From Chytridium lagenaria (Eukaryota > Chytridiomycota > Chytridiomycetes > Chytridiales > Chytridiaceae), in assembly GCA_025449115.1 (NCBI GenBank), contig JAHLKC010000015.1, positions 248,001-312,000 of the forward strand: a stretch of 64,000 nt of DNA, in the 5' to 3' direction. Below, one piece after another: positions 44,395-55,128 of the stretch (its first letter is position 1; every line of letters starts with the position of its first letter). The notes under the pieces were generated by a model, which was not told the DNA's origin, did no database searches, and saw only the letters and a program-made list of their open reading frames with translations. Made by a program: the position numbers and the translations under genes.

Positions 44395-45552
44395 ATGACG
44401 AAAGAAAACGACGACAAACCGGTGATGTTTGATGGGACACAGTTCCACATCTGGAAGTACCGCATGATCGGGTACTTGAAAGGCAAAGGCCTTTGGAAGA
44501 TCGTCGAAAAGGGCTGGACGCCCTATGCAGTCGTTGACACGCCTACAAATGCCGAAAAGAAGACTAGGTTAGAAGAAGAAGACCTGGACATGAAAGCAAA
44601 AGCAAGAATCGAATCAAGAGTTCACGACATCATCCTACCGTTGATACAGGATGAATCCACGGCAAAGGCGACTTGGGATAAAATCATCGAGACCTATGAG
44701 AGAAAGGCTCAGACGAACAGAAACGCGATTAGACGCAAACTCACGAACTTGAAGATGAAAGAAGAAGACGACTTGAAGACTTACATCGCGGAGTCTCGTC
44801 AACCATTCAGCAACTGAAGGCAGCGGGGGAAGACACGGCAACCCCGCAACACATCTCCATCCTCTTGACGACCCTCCCTGAAGCATACGACATTAGTCAA
44901 CCTTCTGAGAACGAACCCAAAGCCGAGGCTGACTATGCCTATGTCGTTGGAAAGCTGTTAGATCATGAAACGAAACTGAAAGAGAAAGAAAGAAAAAAAT
45001 GAAGCGAACATAGGCGCCAGGCTCACGCTGCGGGACGCTACAACAATCAACAACAAAGACACCGCGGCGGCGAGGACCGAGAATGCTACAATTGCGGAAA
45101 GAAAGGTCACTTAGCAAGAGACTGCTGGAGCGCGAGAAGAAATAACGACAACAGAAATGAAAGAGACAACGAACCTCAAGCTCAACCTGCGGCTGCAGGA
45201 AGAGGCTTTTTCCGAGGAAAGGACGCGGAGGTTTCCGTGGTCGAGGAGGACGCGGAAGAGGAGGTCGAGGCCGAGGTGGTTGGAATCGAGGACCTAATGC
45301 AAACCTGGCAAACCAAAACACAATCAGAACAACAACAACGGAGGAAATCCTGTGGTTTCGTTGCAGCAGTACCTACCGTCAACATGAGCTCGGAAGGCGG
45401 TCCGCAGACTAGAGACACCAGATGGATGTTAGACTCTGGAGCCACTCACCACATGACGTTCCAGCGCAACATCCTGTCGAACTACCGCTCCATCCAGTGC
45501 AACATCAGCACTGCCGACAACAACAGCAATCTTGAATCCCGTGGAGTCGGGA
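44395..45552 (+). pseudogene. Copia family 1 gag-protease 5' part
   Basis: ATG at 44395 starts gag: PVMFDGTQFHIWKYRMIGYL, TAKATWDKIIETYERKAQTN and RKLTNLKMKEEDDLKTYIAE. After a frame break near 44800 come LLTTLPEAYD-like sequence, a zinc knuckle CYNCGKKGHLARDCW (about 45091-45135), an Arg/Gly-rich stretch and the protease site RWMLDSGATHHMTFQRN (45421-45470). Sequence ends at SRGVGI, at about 45552, in the middle of the protease-to-integrase linker. The missing continuation matches the start of the minus-strand part at 42354. Together with 38471-42354 it would make one complete family 1 element. Confidence 0.85.
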
Positions 45553-45890
45553 TTTACGCTCAAATGAAGACACGAGGAACTCCCATGCTTCCTTGGCCGT
45601 GAAGTCCTCTCCAATCAAGTGTAAGACCGAATCAGTCACTCGAGACTCTATCCGGTTCTTAGCACGATCGTAGCCGACTGCTCCTTGATCCGCAGATCCT
45701 TCTCTTCTTTGGTTGGAGCGTTCTCGTTAACGTACGGCGTAAATCCTGTCTCAGTGATCGCCCAAAGACCCTTGTCTTTGAGGTAAGTGGTCATCCGACG
45801 TTTCCAGATGTGAAAGTCTTGCCCGTCAAACTTGACTGGCTTGCTGCGCTCGTCATCTGAGTCCTCTTTCTTTCCCATATCGTCAGAGAA
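45553..45890 (-). pseudogene. Copia family 2 gag N-terminus
   Basis: Reads right to left from ATG 45878: MGKKEDSDDERSKPVKFDG, FHIWKRRMTTYLKDKGLWAI, TETGFTPYVNENAPTKEEKD, then after one shift SVTDSVLHLIGEDFTAKEAW and FLVSSFERK, where it stops at about 45553. Same protein as the gag start at 49778. Its natural continuation is the plus-strand piece beginning at 42361. The adjoining LTR is at 45901-46407. Confidence 0.85.
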
Positions 45891-45900
45891 GTGCTACCAC

Positions 45901-46407
45901 TGTTGAATACTTGTTGTTCACGGGGCTCAATTAAAACAGAGTTAAACGCACTTTTGCTCGAACAACGTTCTTGATTTATTTCGACTCAACACACGAGTCT
46001 TTAAATACTCAAACAAAACGAACAAGTAAAGATGAAAGACAACACAAAGGTAAACCTATCGGAGACGCTTACACTCGCGGGTTTACTTCTCCAAGACAAA
46101 GGTAAACAAATCAGAAAGCCTTAACAAAAAAAACAAGGGGAATGGAGAGAAGGGAACGTCCAATCACGAACTGGTAGAGTTATAATTAAACTGGCATAAA
46201 GAAAATAAACCAATCAAGGAAGGTAAATCAAAGTGGGAAATTCAAATGAGTCCAGAATGTAAATGAGAAGTCCAGTGGGCGTGTTCGCGCTCAACTCTAA
46301 CGACGCGTAAATTCCAGAGCACTCTAGTGTTGCGCCCGACGCCGCGGACTAATGGTGCGAGTGATCCTGACGCGTCCTTGTGAGTCAAGTGAGCGAAAGC
46401 CAAAACA
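45901..46407 (-). repeat. Copia family 2, 5' LTR (minus orientation)
   Basis: About 500 bp, inverse counterpart of 49268-49755; the primer word GTGCTACCAC (inverted) lies at 45891-45900. Inserted next to a copia RNase H fragment. Confidence 0.85.
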
Positions 46408-46821
46408 ATACACTGGATCCTTGATGAATGCCTTGTTGGGATGCGACCAGATATCGCGTTTGCACTGGATACGGCCGCTCGATTCCAAGAAAACCCTTAC
46501 CCTGCACACTGGGATGCTCTTTACCGCACTTGTGGATATCTTCAGCAAGCTAAGCAGCTGGGGATTCAGTATTTGAGAAGAGAGCAACTAGAATTGGTGG
46601 GATATGCCGATAACAACATGGGGACGGATCTGGCGGACATGAAGTTAACCAGTAAATTTGTGATCAAGCTGTTGTGTGAAGAACCAAGAAACAGGCAACA
46701 ACGGCTCAGTCAACAGCTGAGGTAGAATACGTGTTGCTGAGTGAGGCGTCGTCCCATATGATTTGAGTTAGTCAACTTTTGGGGGGGCTGGGTGTTTGTT
46801 AACGACCCCCTGGTTGTTTAT
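46408..46821 (+). pseudogene. Copia RNase H fragment
   Basis: QYTGSLMNALLG, then RPDIAFALDTAARFQENPYP (46445-46500), LVGYADNNMGTDLADMKLTS (RNase H, 46595-46650), QSTAEVEYVLLSEASSHMI with shifts, and NDPLVVY just before the LTR at 46822. Equivalent to 39010-39560 on the other strand but diverged. It is cut on the left by the family 2 LTR and on the right by another LTR, and several shifts break it. The copy is thus a degraded, older relic of a family 1-like element. Confidence 0.85.
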
Positions 46822-47239
46822 TGTTGGGTTTCATCTTTATAGTTTGTTTTACTTACCCGCATTCTTTATTTCATTAAGTCTATTTATGCTCCTGCACTGT
46901 TTCCTGCCTTAGTTTCTGAGTTTAAATTTATTATTCATTTTGCTGCTCACACCATTTGAGTCAGCGTTAATCCCCGCGCGTGAATCCCCGCGCGTGATTT
47001 GGTTAAGTTACTTTACATGTTTTTTTGTGACAATGAGGCATGAATTGGTCATGAGACCTTGTTAGCTTGGAGTGCCACCCTCATACTTACCTGTAGTGTT
47101 TTGGAAGCTTTTAATAATGAGTTAGTTGTCATCAGTATTATTAGTAATCACCTCGGGAGACTTTGTCACCAGTTTACATTCGCTATTAAAAGTTTATTAG
47201 TTATTCCGTGGAATTACAAGAGCCCCGTAAACCCCTACA
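46822..47239 (+). repeat. LTR of a family 1-like copia element
   Basis: 418 bp, TGTTGGGTTTCATC...GTAAACCCCTACA, diverged from the 38471/43893 LTRs. Flanks TTTAT and CTCTG do not match, so it is not a simple solo insertion. Confidence 0.75.
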
Positions 47240-47937
47240 CTCTGAGGGTGATGCTTGCAGTTGCCTGCCAAGAGCACATGAGGATTCGGCTGTATGATGT
47301 TAAAACTGCGTTTTCGAACAAAACACTTGAAGAAAACGAAATCTACATTGAATAGCCAGAAGGATTTGTTGTCGAGGGGAAGGAAGACTGGTGTGCTTGT
47401 GCATGAAGAGTCTGTACGGTCTCGTTCAAGCTCCATTGTGTTTCAACACTGACTTGAAATCGTTCCAAGTGGACGAGAAGTGGTTTACCTGCTCACTATA
47501 AGAGAAATGGCAAGAACCTCACCATGAAGGAAGTTCACATTGATGACATCATAGAAGCGTCAACAAGCAAGGATGAATTGGACAGATTTGAAAAACACTT
47601 CATAAGACGTTACTGGATTTCGAGCTACAAGTTTTCGTTATCTGTTGAGATGGCAATGCCAATACAATCCTGCAAAAGGGAAGATTGTGGCATTTCAGCA
47701 GATTTACATCAAAACAATTGGCAAAAGCTGGAATTACCGAAAACCCTTTTACATTATACCCCAATGAACACCATCAAAAAACTTATGAATGGGCAGATAT
47801 GAAAACAAACAAGAAGAACCGGAAGAACCGAGGATTCCGCCAATACACTGGATCCTTGATGTATGCAACTAGTGGGAACGCAACCGGACATTGCATTGCT
47901 TGGTATGACGCCCCAATTTCAGGAAAACCCTTACCAT
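47240..47937 (+). pseudogene. Copia reverse-transcriptase fragment
   Basis: TLRVMLAVACQEHMRIRLYD and VKTAFSNKTLEENEIYIE, followed by a stop where the family has Gln, then PEGFVVEGKED, SLYGLVQAPLCFNTDLKSF, KNLTMKEVHIDDIIEASTSK (47520-47570, YVDD box altered to HIDD) and GFRQYTGSLMYA (47830-47865), ending near FQENPY at 47937. It overlaps the amino-acid range of the 46408 fragment, so the two come from different copies: RNase H lies left of RT, the reverse of the natural order. Stops and shifts make it dead. Confidence 0.85.
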
Positions 47938-48000
47938 TGTAGGCATTTACGGGGCTCTTGTAATTGCACAGAATAACAAATAAACTTTTAAAAACAAATG
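47938..48000 (-). repeat. Truncated inverted LTR end
   Basis: TGTAGGCATTTACGGGGCTC and about 40 further bases match the end of the 46822-47239 LTR in inverse orientation. Confidence 0.7.
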
Positions 48001-49267
48001 CAATCATTGCTTTTATAGACATTGTTTTATTAATTGTAGATAGTTGAATAGATTTACATTCACTCTCTGAAAACCTGGACTAGCCAATTGCACACCTCCA
48101 GGCATGGCCACCTTTGGGCCATGCTTTCTTCTTTCTTCTATTATATTCATTATAGTGTGTTGAGTTGTACTAGCGGGTGCTCTGATTAGCACGTCGCCAA
48201 AGGAGAATGGGATCTTAACCAAGACATTGTCTAAGAAGGTATGAGCCATGGGAAGATGCCTCAAGGGCATGATTCCTTTGAAGGTTTGGTCAGTATATCA
48301 AATACCTCTGCTCTATTCTCAATGGCAATGACAGGCTGTTTAGTTGCTTGTGACTGAGAGAGCGGCATGAGCAGGGACCTAGGTAGATGTGATTGAGGTA
48401 GAACATGTTAAACAGCCTATTGTGGCAAATATGAGGCCTGGTACACTCCTTGGAGCAGGATGGAATCCCTTCTTGTAGACCCCTTCACCTAGTCACTTTA
48501 CATGTCACTAGGCACTTTACCTTCATTATTCCCTTTATTATTAACATTGTAGAAGAAATTGCAACTACAGCAACTTCAAAAAAAAAAAAAACTTAGTCAG
48601 TCACACTTACGTAGGTAGAAAGGTCTAAAAGGAGGGAGTCTATTCCGCTCCAAGGAGTATCTTGGAACTTCACAATCATCTTAAGCTGTTTTAACTCTTT
48701 CATGCTCCTTTCCTTGTCTGTCTGATGACTCTCCTCCGGTCGCTCTCCCCAATCAAATACAAATAGACAGCCCAAATCATCAAAAGGAAGTGATGATAGT
48801 CGAGCAGTTTATCCAAGCAAGTCTTTATAAGGGGTTGTACCATGAAGGCGTAATAAGTCTAGTTTACCCTTTCTTAGACTTACTTCTCTTTACCTAGCAT
48901 TGCAGCACCCCCTGGCGACGTCTGATCCTTGAACGCCTCACAAGATACTCAATCACAATATGTAATATAAGGTTAGGGAGAGCACAGCACAAGGCTAGCC
49001 TAGAATAAGATTTAAATGAGTGTTGTAAACATTTTCACGTTTTTCTCAATCTCAAGTTTACAAAATACAATCATCTATATTACTAAACGCCGTGTGTCAG
49101 TCCGTCATGTCATCGTGGGGCGTTTTCATTGGTCAAAACGTCCCGGACCGACCCAATAACTAATTCTGAATTTTGAATCGTATTTCTTTGCGCGTTTACA
49201 TAAATAAATCTTTGATCAAGAATACTTTTAAACTTCACAGTTAGTTCCCCGTTTGTTCCACAGATAG
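48001..49267. other. Stretch without a recognised gene
   Basis: Minus-strand frames at 48013-48270 (FLDNVLVKIPFSFGDVLIRA) and 48593-48775 look protein-like but match no family I know. A possible Helitron 5' end lies at 49074. Confidence 0.35.
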
Positions 49268-49755
49268 TGTTGGGTTTCGCTCACTTGACTCACAAGGACG
49301 CGTCAGGATCATTCGCACCATTAGTCCGCGGCGTAGGCGCAACACTAGAGTGCTCTGGAATTTACGCGTCGTTAGAGTTGAGCGCGAACACGCCCACTGG
49401 ACTTCTACATCTGGACTCATTTTGAATTTCCCACTTGATTTACTTTCCTTGATTGGTAATTTTCTTTATGCCAGTTTAATTATAATCTACCTGTTTGTGA
49501 TTGGACATTCCTTTTAGCCTTTATTCCTTTGTTCCTTCAAGGCTTTCTGATTTGTTTATCCTTGTAGTGGAGAGTAAACGCGTGAGTTCGCCGTCTCCGA
49601 TAGGTTTACCTTTGTGTTGTCTTTTCTCTTACTTGTTTGTTTTGTGAGTATTTAAAGACTCGTGTGTTGAGTCGAAGATAAAATAAGAACGTTGTTCGAG
49701 CAAAATGCGTTTAACTTTGTTTTTATTGGGCCCTGTGAACAACAAGTATTCAACA
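49268..49755 (+). repeat. Copia family 2, 5' LTR
   Basis: TGTTGGGTTTCGCTCACTTG at the start, GTATTCAACA at the end; inverse counterpart at 45901-46407. Confidence 0.88.
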
Positions 49756-49777
49756 GTGGTAGCACTTCTCTGACAAT

Positions 49778-50158
49778 ATGGGAAAAAAAGAGGACTCAGA
49801 TGAGAGCGCCAGCAAGCCAGTCAAGTTTGACGGGCAAGACTTTCACATCTGGAAACGTCGGATGACCACTTACCTCAAGGACAAGGGTCTTTGGGCGATC
49901 ACTGAGACAGGATTTACGCCGTACGTTAACGAGAACGCTCCAACCAAAGAAGAGAAGGATCTGCGGATCAAGGAGCAGTCGGCTAACGATCGTGCTAAGA
50001 ACCAGATGACTGATTCGGTCTTACACTTGATTGGAGAGGACTTCACGGCCAAGGAAGCATGGGAGTTCCTCGTGTCTTCATTTGAGCGTAAGGGGAAGAA
50101 ACCAGCAGGAAAGGACGCGTCGAAAGGTGGAGATAAAAAGGTCAGTGACTTGTTTTAA
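49778..50158 (+). pseudogene. Copia family 2 gag with an internal deletion
   Basis: MGKKEDSDESASKPVKFDG, then FHIWKRRMTTYLKDKGLWAI and AWEFLVSSFERK joined directly to GKKPAGKDASKGGDKKV near 50086. The two split family 2 pieces show that about 110 codons (NRNALTRKL to FFSTRA, 42361-42692) belong between them. Both deletion ends carry GCGTAA, so the loss looks like a microhomology deletion. The zinc knuckle follows in an overlapping frame (CFKCKKIEHYANKC, 50152). A gag without its central part is unlikely to assemble particles, although pol downstream is intact. Confidence 0.85.
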
Positions 50159-51863
50159 GTGCAAGAAGATAGAACACTATGCGAACAAGTGTCGCTCTGG
50201 GAAGAAGAAGGACTCGGGGGAGTCGAGTGATGATACCTCAGAGAACGAGAGAGATGGTGGTGGTAGGAACCGTCATCGTGGGAAGTGGTGGAAGAAGCGC
50301 GCCTCGGACAAGAAGAAGTCTGCAAACACGGCGCGTGCAAGTCCAATTGCCTTTATGGCTATTGTGTGTCAGGTTGACGCGGAGGCTGGGGAAGCCTTGT
50401 CGGTTAAGCTGGAGAAGCGGGATAACCGATGGATTCTGGACTCTGGAGCCACTCACCATATGACCTTCTCGAAGGAAGGATTGCGGGGTTACCGCGCCGC
50501 GAGCAGCCGCGTAAAAACTGCAGAGCACGGCGAAGGAATACGCGTGGAGGGAGTAGGAGATTTAACCCTCAGCATCAAGGTCGGGAAGGCCACGCAAACG
50601 ATCACGCTCAAGAACGTACTCTATGTGCCGGAGCTCACGCGTAATCTCATCTCTCTGGGTGCAGCAGCGTCGCGTGGCGTTGTTTTGGAGTCATCCAGCG
50701 GCAAGTATCGCCTCAGACACGTCGGATCGAACGACGTGACGGCAGAGTTCAAGGTTGAGGACAACCTATTTTATCTGGTGCAGCCAGACACCGCAGCAAA
50801 CACCACGATGGGTGTGAAAAGCCAGTCGCTCAACAGCGCGCAGATTTGGCATCGACGGATGGGTCACATCTCGATGAAGGCGGTGAAGAAGCTTGAAAAA
50901 TCGGCAACGGGTGTACGCATCACGTTGTATAACGACGACGACGACGTGCTGTGCAAGGGATGCATTGAGGGGAAGCTTACGCGCTCCTCTCACCCGGAGA
51001 GAGTTGAGAAGGACTACAAAGTCTTGGAACGCGTTCACGTGGATTTGGCGGGACCCATGAAGCGGAAGAGCTTGGGAGGGTCGCGTTACTTCATGGTGGT
51101 TGTGGACGCGTCAACGGGTTACTGCAACACGTACATGCTCAAGGAAAAGAAGCAAGCGGTTCAGTACATCAAGCAGTACAAGAGAGAGGCCGAGGCACTC
51201 ACAGGTCGACGGATTGACGCGTTGAGATACTCGGAAAGGAACCCTGAGGAGATGGAACGACTTCGAGAAAAGCCGCATCTCCTGGAGATTGTTGCAGATA
51301 ACGGTGGGGAATTTAAGAACAAGCAGCTGGAGGCATGGTGCCTGGAGGAAGGCATCAAGCTCACGTTCACCATGCCCTACACGCCTCAGCAGAACGGTGT
51401 CGCGGAAAGAATGAATCGGTCGCTCATTGAGAAGGCAAAGTGCATGCTTAGCGACGCGAGTCTTGACGACAAATTCTGGGGAGAGGCCGTTACGTGTGCC
51501 ACGTACTTGTACAATCGATCTCCTCGTAAGGATGGGATTTCACCTCTGGAAGGCTTCACGGGAAGGAAGCCTAACCTGAAACGCGTTCGAATCTTCGGTT
51601 GCGCATGTTACGCGCACGTCCCAAAGGAACGACGGAAGAAGATGGAGAAGAACGCGCGCAAATGCATTTTCTTGGGATATGAGGCAATGGGATATCGCCT
51701 TTATGACCCAGTCACGAAGAAAGTAGTGCGCAGCAAGACTGTTGTGTTTGACGAGTTGAACACTGGAGTGTGGGAAGGACACGACGCAGACGTGTCCACC
51801 TGGAAGGTACACAGGAAGCTGCTGGACAAGGTGGGAAGCGATTCAGGAGTTGGGGAGCGATGA
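50152..51863 (+). CDS. Copia family 2 protease-integrase, intact frame
   Basis: The longest intact transposon frame in the window (open from 50031). In order: zinc knuckle CFKCKKIEHYANKC; protease active site WILDSGATHHMTFSKEG (50432-50480); NVLYVPELTRNLISLG; GAG-pre-integrase IWHRRMGHISMKAVKKLEK and VLCKGCIEGKLTRSSH; integrase with HVDLAGPMKRKSLGGSRYF, VVVDASTG, the second catalytic Asp in VADNGGEFKN (about 51292-51321), TPQQNGVAERMNRSLIEKAK with the catalytic Glu, FWGEAVTCATYLYNRSP and CIFLGYEAMGYRLYDP. It stops after VGSDSGVGER at 51863; one shift lets an acidic linker continue to about 51970. Reverse transcriptase and RNase H are absent. Confidence 0.9.
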
Positions 51864-51990
51864 AGACTCCGAGGATTCCGAAGATGAGTCATTGACCTCT
51901 GAGGATGATGGAGATAAACGCGTCCACAGGTCAGTGAAGACAGCGAAGCGTTGGAGGATGCCCCATAACTAGGTCCAAAGTGACGAGGCG

Positions 51991-52925
51991 AAAGGGAATG
52001 TGTCAGGTCTCTGTTTCCTGCTCTTATAACCATTTTAACGTGGTTTTTTGACTTTCTCATCCATCCACGGGCTTCTTACGTGCTGCTACTCCCACTCCAA
52101 ACATTGGGATGGCATATGTTGTCATTAATATAGCAACAAATGTGGTTCTCTGACCAGACCCTCAAAGAAATCATGCAAATAAGGCATATATCACTGCTCA
52201 TACCTTCTTAGAAGTTCATTTTGTCTGGGTTGCGGTTTCTCCCAGCGACGTCATCACCGGAGCACCCACTGGCAACATTAAATAATACATGCCAAGAGCG
52301 TGGACATTTTTTCTGACAAGTCAACCTCAACACTATGACACAATTGAAAACTAGCTCTCATGAAGTAGGACATCTTAGACTTAGTCATTCCTGGCACGCT
52401 GCATACACTTTCAGTAAATATGCTTTCGCATGAAACCATCCAAAATCTTGAAAATAAAGTAGCAATAAGACTAGTACAATACAACAGAAATTATAAGACA
52501 AAATGATTAATCACCCAAGAGGACACCCTGCTGCGCGAAGCTGTCAGGGAAGACAGGTGAAGGTGATCAGATGATTATTTTATATTAATAAAGAGATTCA
52601 TACTTTTTTGACATGTATCTCATGAACTGGAAATATCAGGCGCTGTTTGCCTTTCCGGAAGAATGATCATGCTATCTGGAAGCTATCTTAAACATTATCT
52701 CATAGTGTTCTGTAAAAAAGTGCGCTGTTTACGACGTATTCCGGATGATGATAGCCACTCGAGACTGAAAGACCTGTGTGTTTTGATCTCGTCGGTGGTC
52801 AAGACTATGCATGGATGGTTGACCTCTCAATTGCGTTAACCAGTGTTTCAAAAGAGTGGAATGATTTGGATAATGTTTGGGAGAGAATAATTAAAAATAG
52901 ATTTGGAGTAACCATTTTTCAAGAA
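51991..52925. other. Intergenic between copia and the AN1 gene
   Basis: No recognised coding sequence. The frame opening at 52776 runs into the AN1 gene start but its first 50 codons lack any AN1 similarity. Confidence 0.4.
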
Positions 52926-54266
52926 ATGGAGCATGGACAGCACTGTGCAGCAGCAACATGCAGTAGATTGGGTAAGTCAGTGATTATTATTTAGTGTGGT
53001 ATAGATTGATGGTAAGAGAAATTCGAATGTTTTCTTGTATGTGCATCCACTTACAGCACAGGGATGGTGGATGGGAAGGTTGAAGTTGTGATTAAGTATA
53101 TTCTCATGAAACTGGACGTGCATGCGATTTATTATTGCGCCCTTCCCGAGTAGAAATACGATGGATGGATGGATGAATGGGTCAAATTCTAATATCACTA
53201 TCTATTAAAATTCAGTGAATTGACTCCTAATCTTCTTTTCTTTTACTTATCTAGACTTTCTTCCCTTCACCTGCATCTACTGTAAGAAAACTCACTGCAG
53301 CGACCACTCCAACCCTACACTTCATTCCTGCTCTGTTTCAGAAGAAGAGAGAGATGCAAGAGCTATAGTATGTCCTGTCTGTCACAGGGTTGTGCCTACT
53401 CCGAGGTTGCAGATCCTAATCTGGTAGTATCGGATCATATCAATGCTGGCTGGTATGTAATGATTAATTTCTTTATTTCTTTTTACTTTTGTTTCTGTAA
53501 TTATGATGAAGCATTTCTGCGAAGCAGGTTCTACCTACTTTACTATTTGTGCAGATGATTAGAGACAATCTATTACAAACATTCGCCGAAGGCGTCTTCA
53601 GGGCGGTTGGGTACTTCATCACCGGCGCTCCTCTGTTTTATTAAAAGCACCAACAGCATTTTCTATTCTTTTGTTTTTTACACTTCAGCTATTATAATGT
53701 ATCAATATTTTCAAATCATTTAAATTTCCCTAGTCCTGATCCAGGTACGTCGACATTACCGCCGAGGAAAAAGAATGTGTGTTCTATGAAAGGATGCAAT
53801 AAAAAGGTAACCTTCTGGATTCGCATGACACTTGACACCGCCGCAGGCGAATGATTTAGACTTTTCTTTCCGGCAATTATGCCTTCAATTTTCTCTCTTT
53901 ATTAGCAAGCATAATGCCACCTTGTCATTTCTTGTCATCTCCATTCTAATCCGCCCATCCATTTCTTACCAGGAAACAACATCTGTAAAATGCAAGAGCT
54001 GCTTTCAAACCTTCTGCCTCACACATCGCCATGAAGTCGATCACAAATGTCCAAAAAGACCTTATTCCGCTCCATCTTCCCCGAAACCATCTCCTACTAT
54101 CAAGTCCGCCCCCGCGCCTAAACCTACCCCGCCATCTTCTTCGGAAGCTGCAGATCGTGACCTTGCTCTGGCGCTGCAATTGTCGTTGGATGACCAGAAT
54201 CAACGACAGCAACGCGGTGGGGGGGCCGCGAGTAATGGCAAGCCAAAGGATTGTTTGATTCAGTAG
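52926..54266 (+). CDS. AN1-type zinc-finger protein with UIM (ZFAND2/AIRAP-like)
   Basis: Stress-linked proteasome/p97 adaptor family: two AN1 zinc fingers and a ubiquitin-interacting motif. Exons 52926-52971, 53255-53452, 53734-53806 and 53973-54266, all GT-AG. The first AN1 finger runs from MEHGQHCAAATCSRL across the intron to DFLPFTCIYCKKTHCSDH and LHSCS; then VCPVCHRVVP and ADPNLVVSDHINAG (the conserved DPN..V..HI segment); the second AN1 is CSMKGCNKK, SVKCKSCFQTFCLTHRHEVD, HKCPKR; a Pro/Ser linker; and the UIM ADRDLALALQLSLDD. It stops at TAG 54264-54266. The ATG at 52926 fits the family start; an in-frame ATG at 52776 would add 50 unrelated residues. One base is missing near 53400. Confidence 0.88.
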
Positions 54267-54415
54267 CTTTGATTTCCACTTGAGCGGATCCACGATTGCC
54301 GAAACCCCACAACTCGCCATCCACAATCAAACAACACATGTGTACGTGTGTTTAAAAACATGCAATAATGCTCATTTATACTTTCATAAATATACAACAA
54401 TGTTCATTTATTCAG

Positions 54416-55128
54416 TCAACTGTTATTCACAAACTCCGCGTACTCTTGAAAAGTGACGGACCGTTTCTTTGATTGATATCGTGTGAGTTTAATCCCTTTT
54501 AACGTGTCTCCATCAATGCGTCCCACAAATCCTCCCTTCTTTAAAAGCGCATGAAGTGTCTCGTCTTTATCCCATCCTACACTTACTTAAAATGAAATAA
54601 AACCATTATTTATTTACCTTGCTCCTGGCCACCTCTGGAAGGAATGTCGCTGTCCGTTTCTTACTGTTGTGATCATGGAATTCAATCCAAATACCGTGAA
54701 ATCCAATCTACAATCAAAATCGTTAATGCAATGAACCGCGGACAGTTATACAAAGCGCTAACCTCCCAATCGTAACAGTCATCTCTCTCCTCAAAATTCA
54801 CCAACAACGATATCCCACAACTCAATTTCGAAACTCCTTCTCCTTTATCGGTGAGAACCTCGAGTCCTGAAAACGCTATACTCGTCAATTTTATTAATGA
54901 GGAAAGTGAATACCTTATCAACGCATACTTCTTCAGGCCGTCGTGGAGAGAGATTGGGGAGAATGTTCCAATACAGCCACGGAGGATGTAGCGGTTGGAT
55001 TTTAGAATGTTCCAAGTGACAAAGAGGGGGTATTCGCCGTCCTTGAATGAGGGGATGGGGGGAGCGTGAGATTCGGGATTGAGTGCGTTGAGGAGGACGG
55101 AGAAGCAGTAGTGGCAGTGGTCGTCCAT
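54416..55128 (-). CDS. AMMECR1: AMMECR1-family protein
   Basis: Conserved eukaryotic/archaeal protein of the AMMECR1 domain family; molecular role not settled. Reading right to left from ATG 55128: MDDHCHYCFSVLLNALN, GEYPLFVTWNIL, then the signature LRGCIGTF (RGCIGT) near 54990, SPISLHDGLKKYALI, an intron (about 54922-54880), DSRFSPIKEKEF, LSCGISLLVNFEERDDCYDW, another intron (about 54765-54716), WIEFHDHNSKKRTATFLPEV near 54690-54630, and after a further intron WDKDETLHALLKKGGFVG and RSVTFQEYAEFVNNS, with stop at 54416-54418. All blocks of the family are in order. One base seems missing between KEF and LSCG. It is divergent from the dynein gene, with starts 320 bp apart. Confidence 0.88.

Larger units (their letters stand above)
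49268..51990 (+). mobile_element. Copia family 2 element, 3' truncated
   Basis: 488-bp LTR (49268-49755), primer site TGGTAGCAC (49757), gag from 49778, and a 610-codon open frame to 51863 covering zinc knuckle, protease and integrase. The sequence ends near 51990 before reverse transcriptase; no 3' LTR is visible before the AN1 gene. Related copies are at 42361-43892 and, inverted, 45553-46407. Confidence 0.88.

Noticed and set aside
44893..45321. Minus-strand Pro/Arg-rich 142-codon frame
   Set aside because: Complement of the copia zinc-knuckle and Arg/Gly-rich stretch.
52776..52925. N-terminal extension of the AN1 gene
   Set aside because: In frame, but AN1 proteins of this type start just before the first Cys, and the 50 residues show no similarity.
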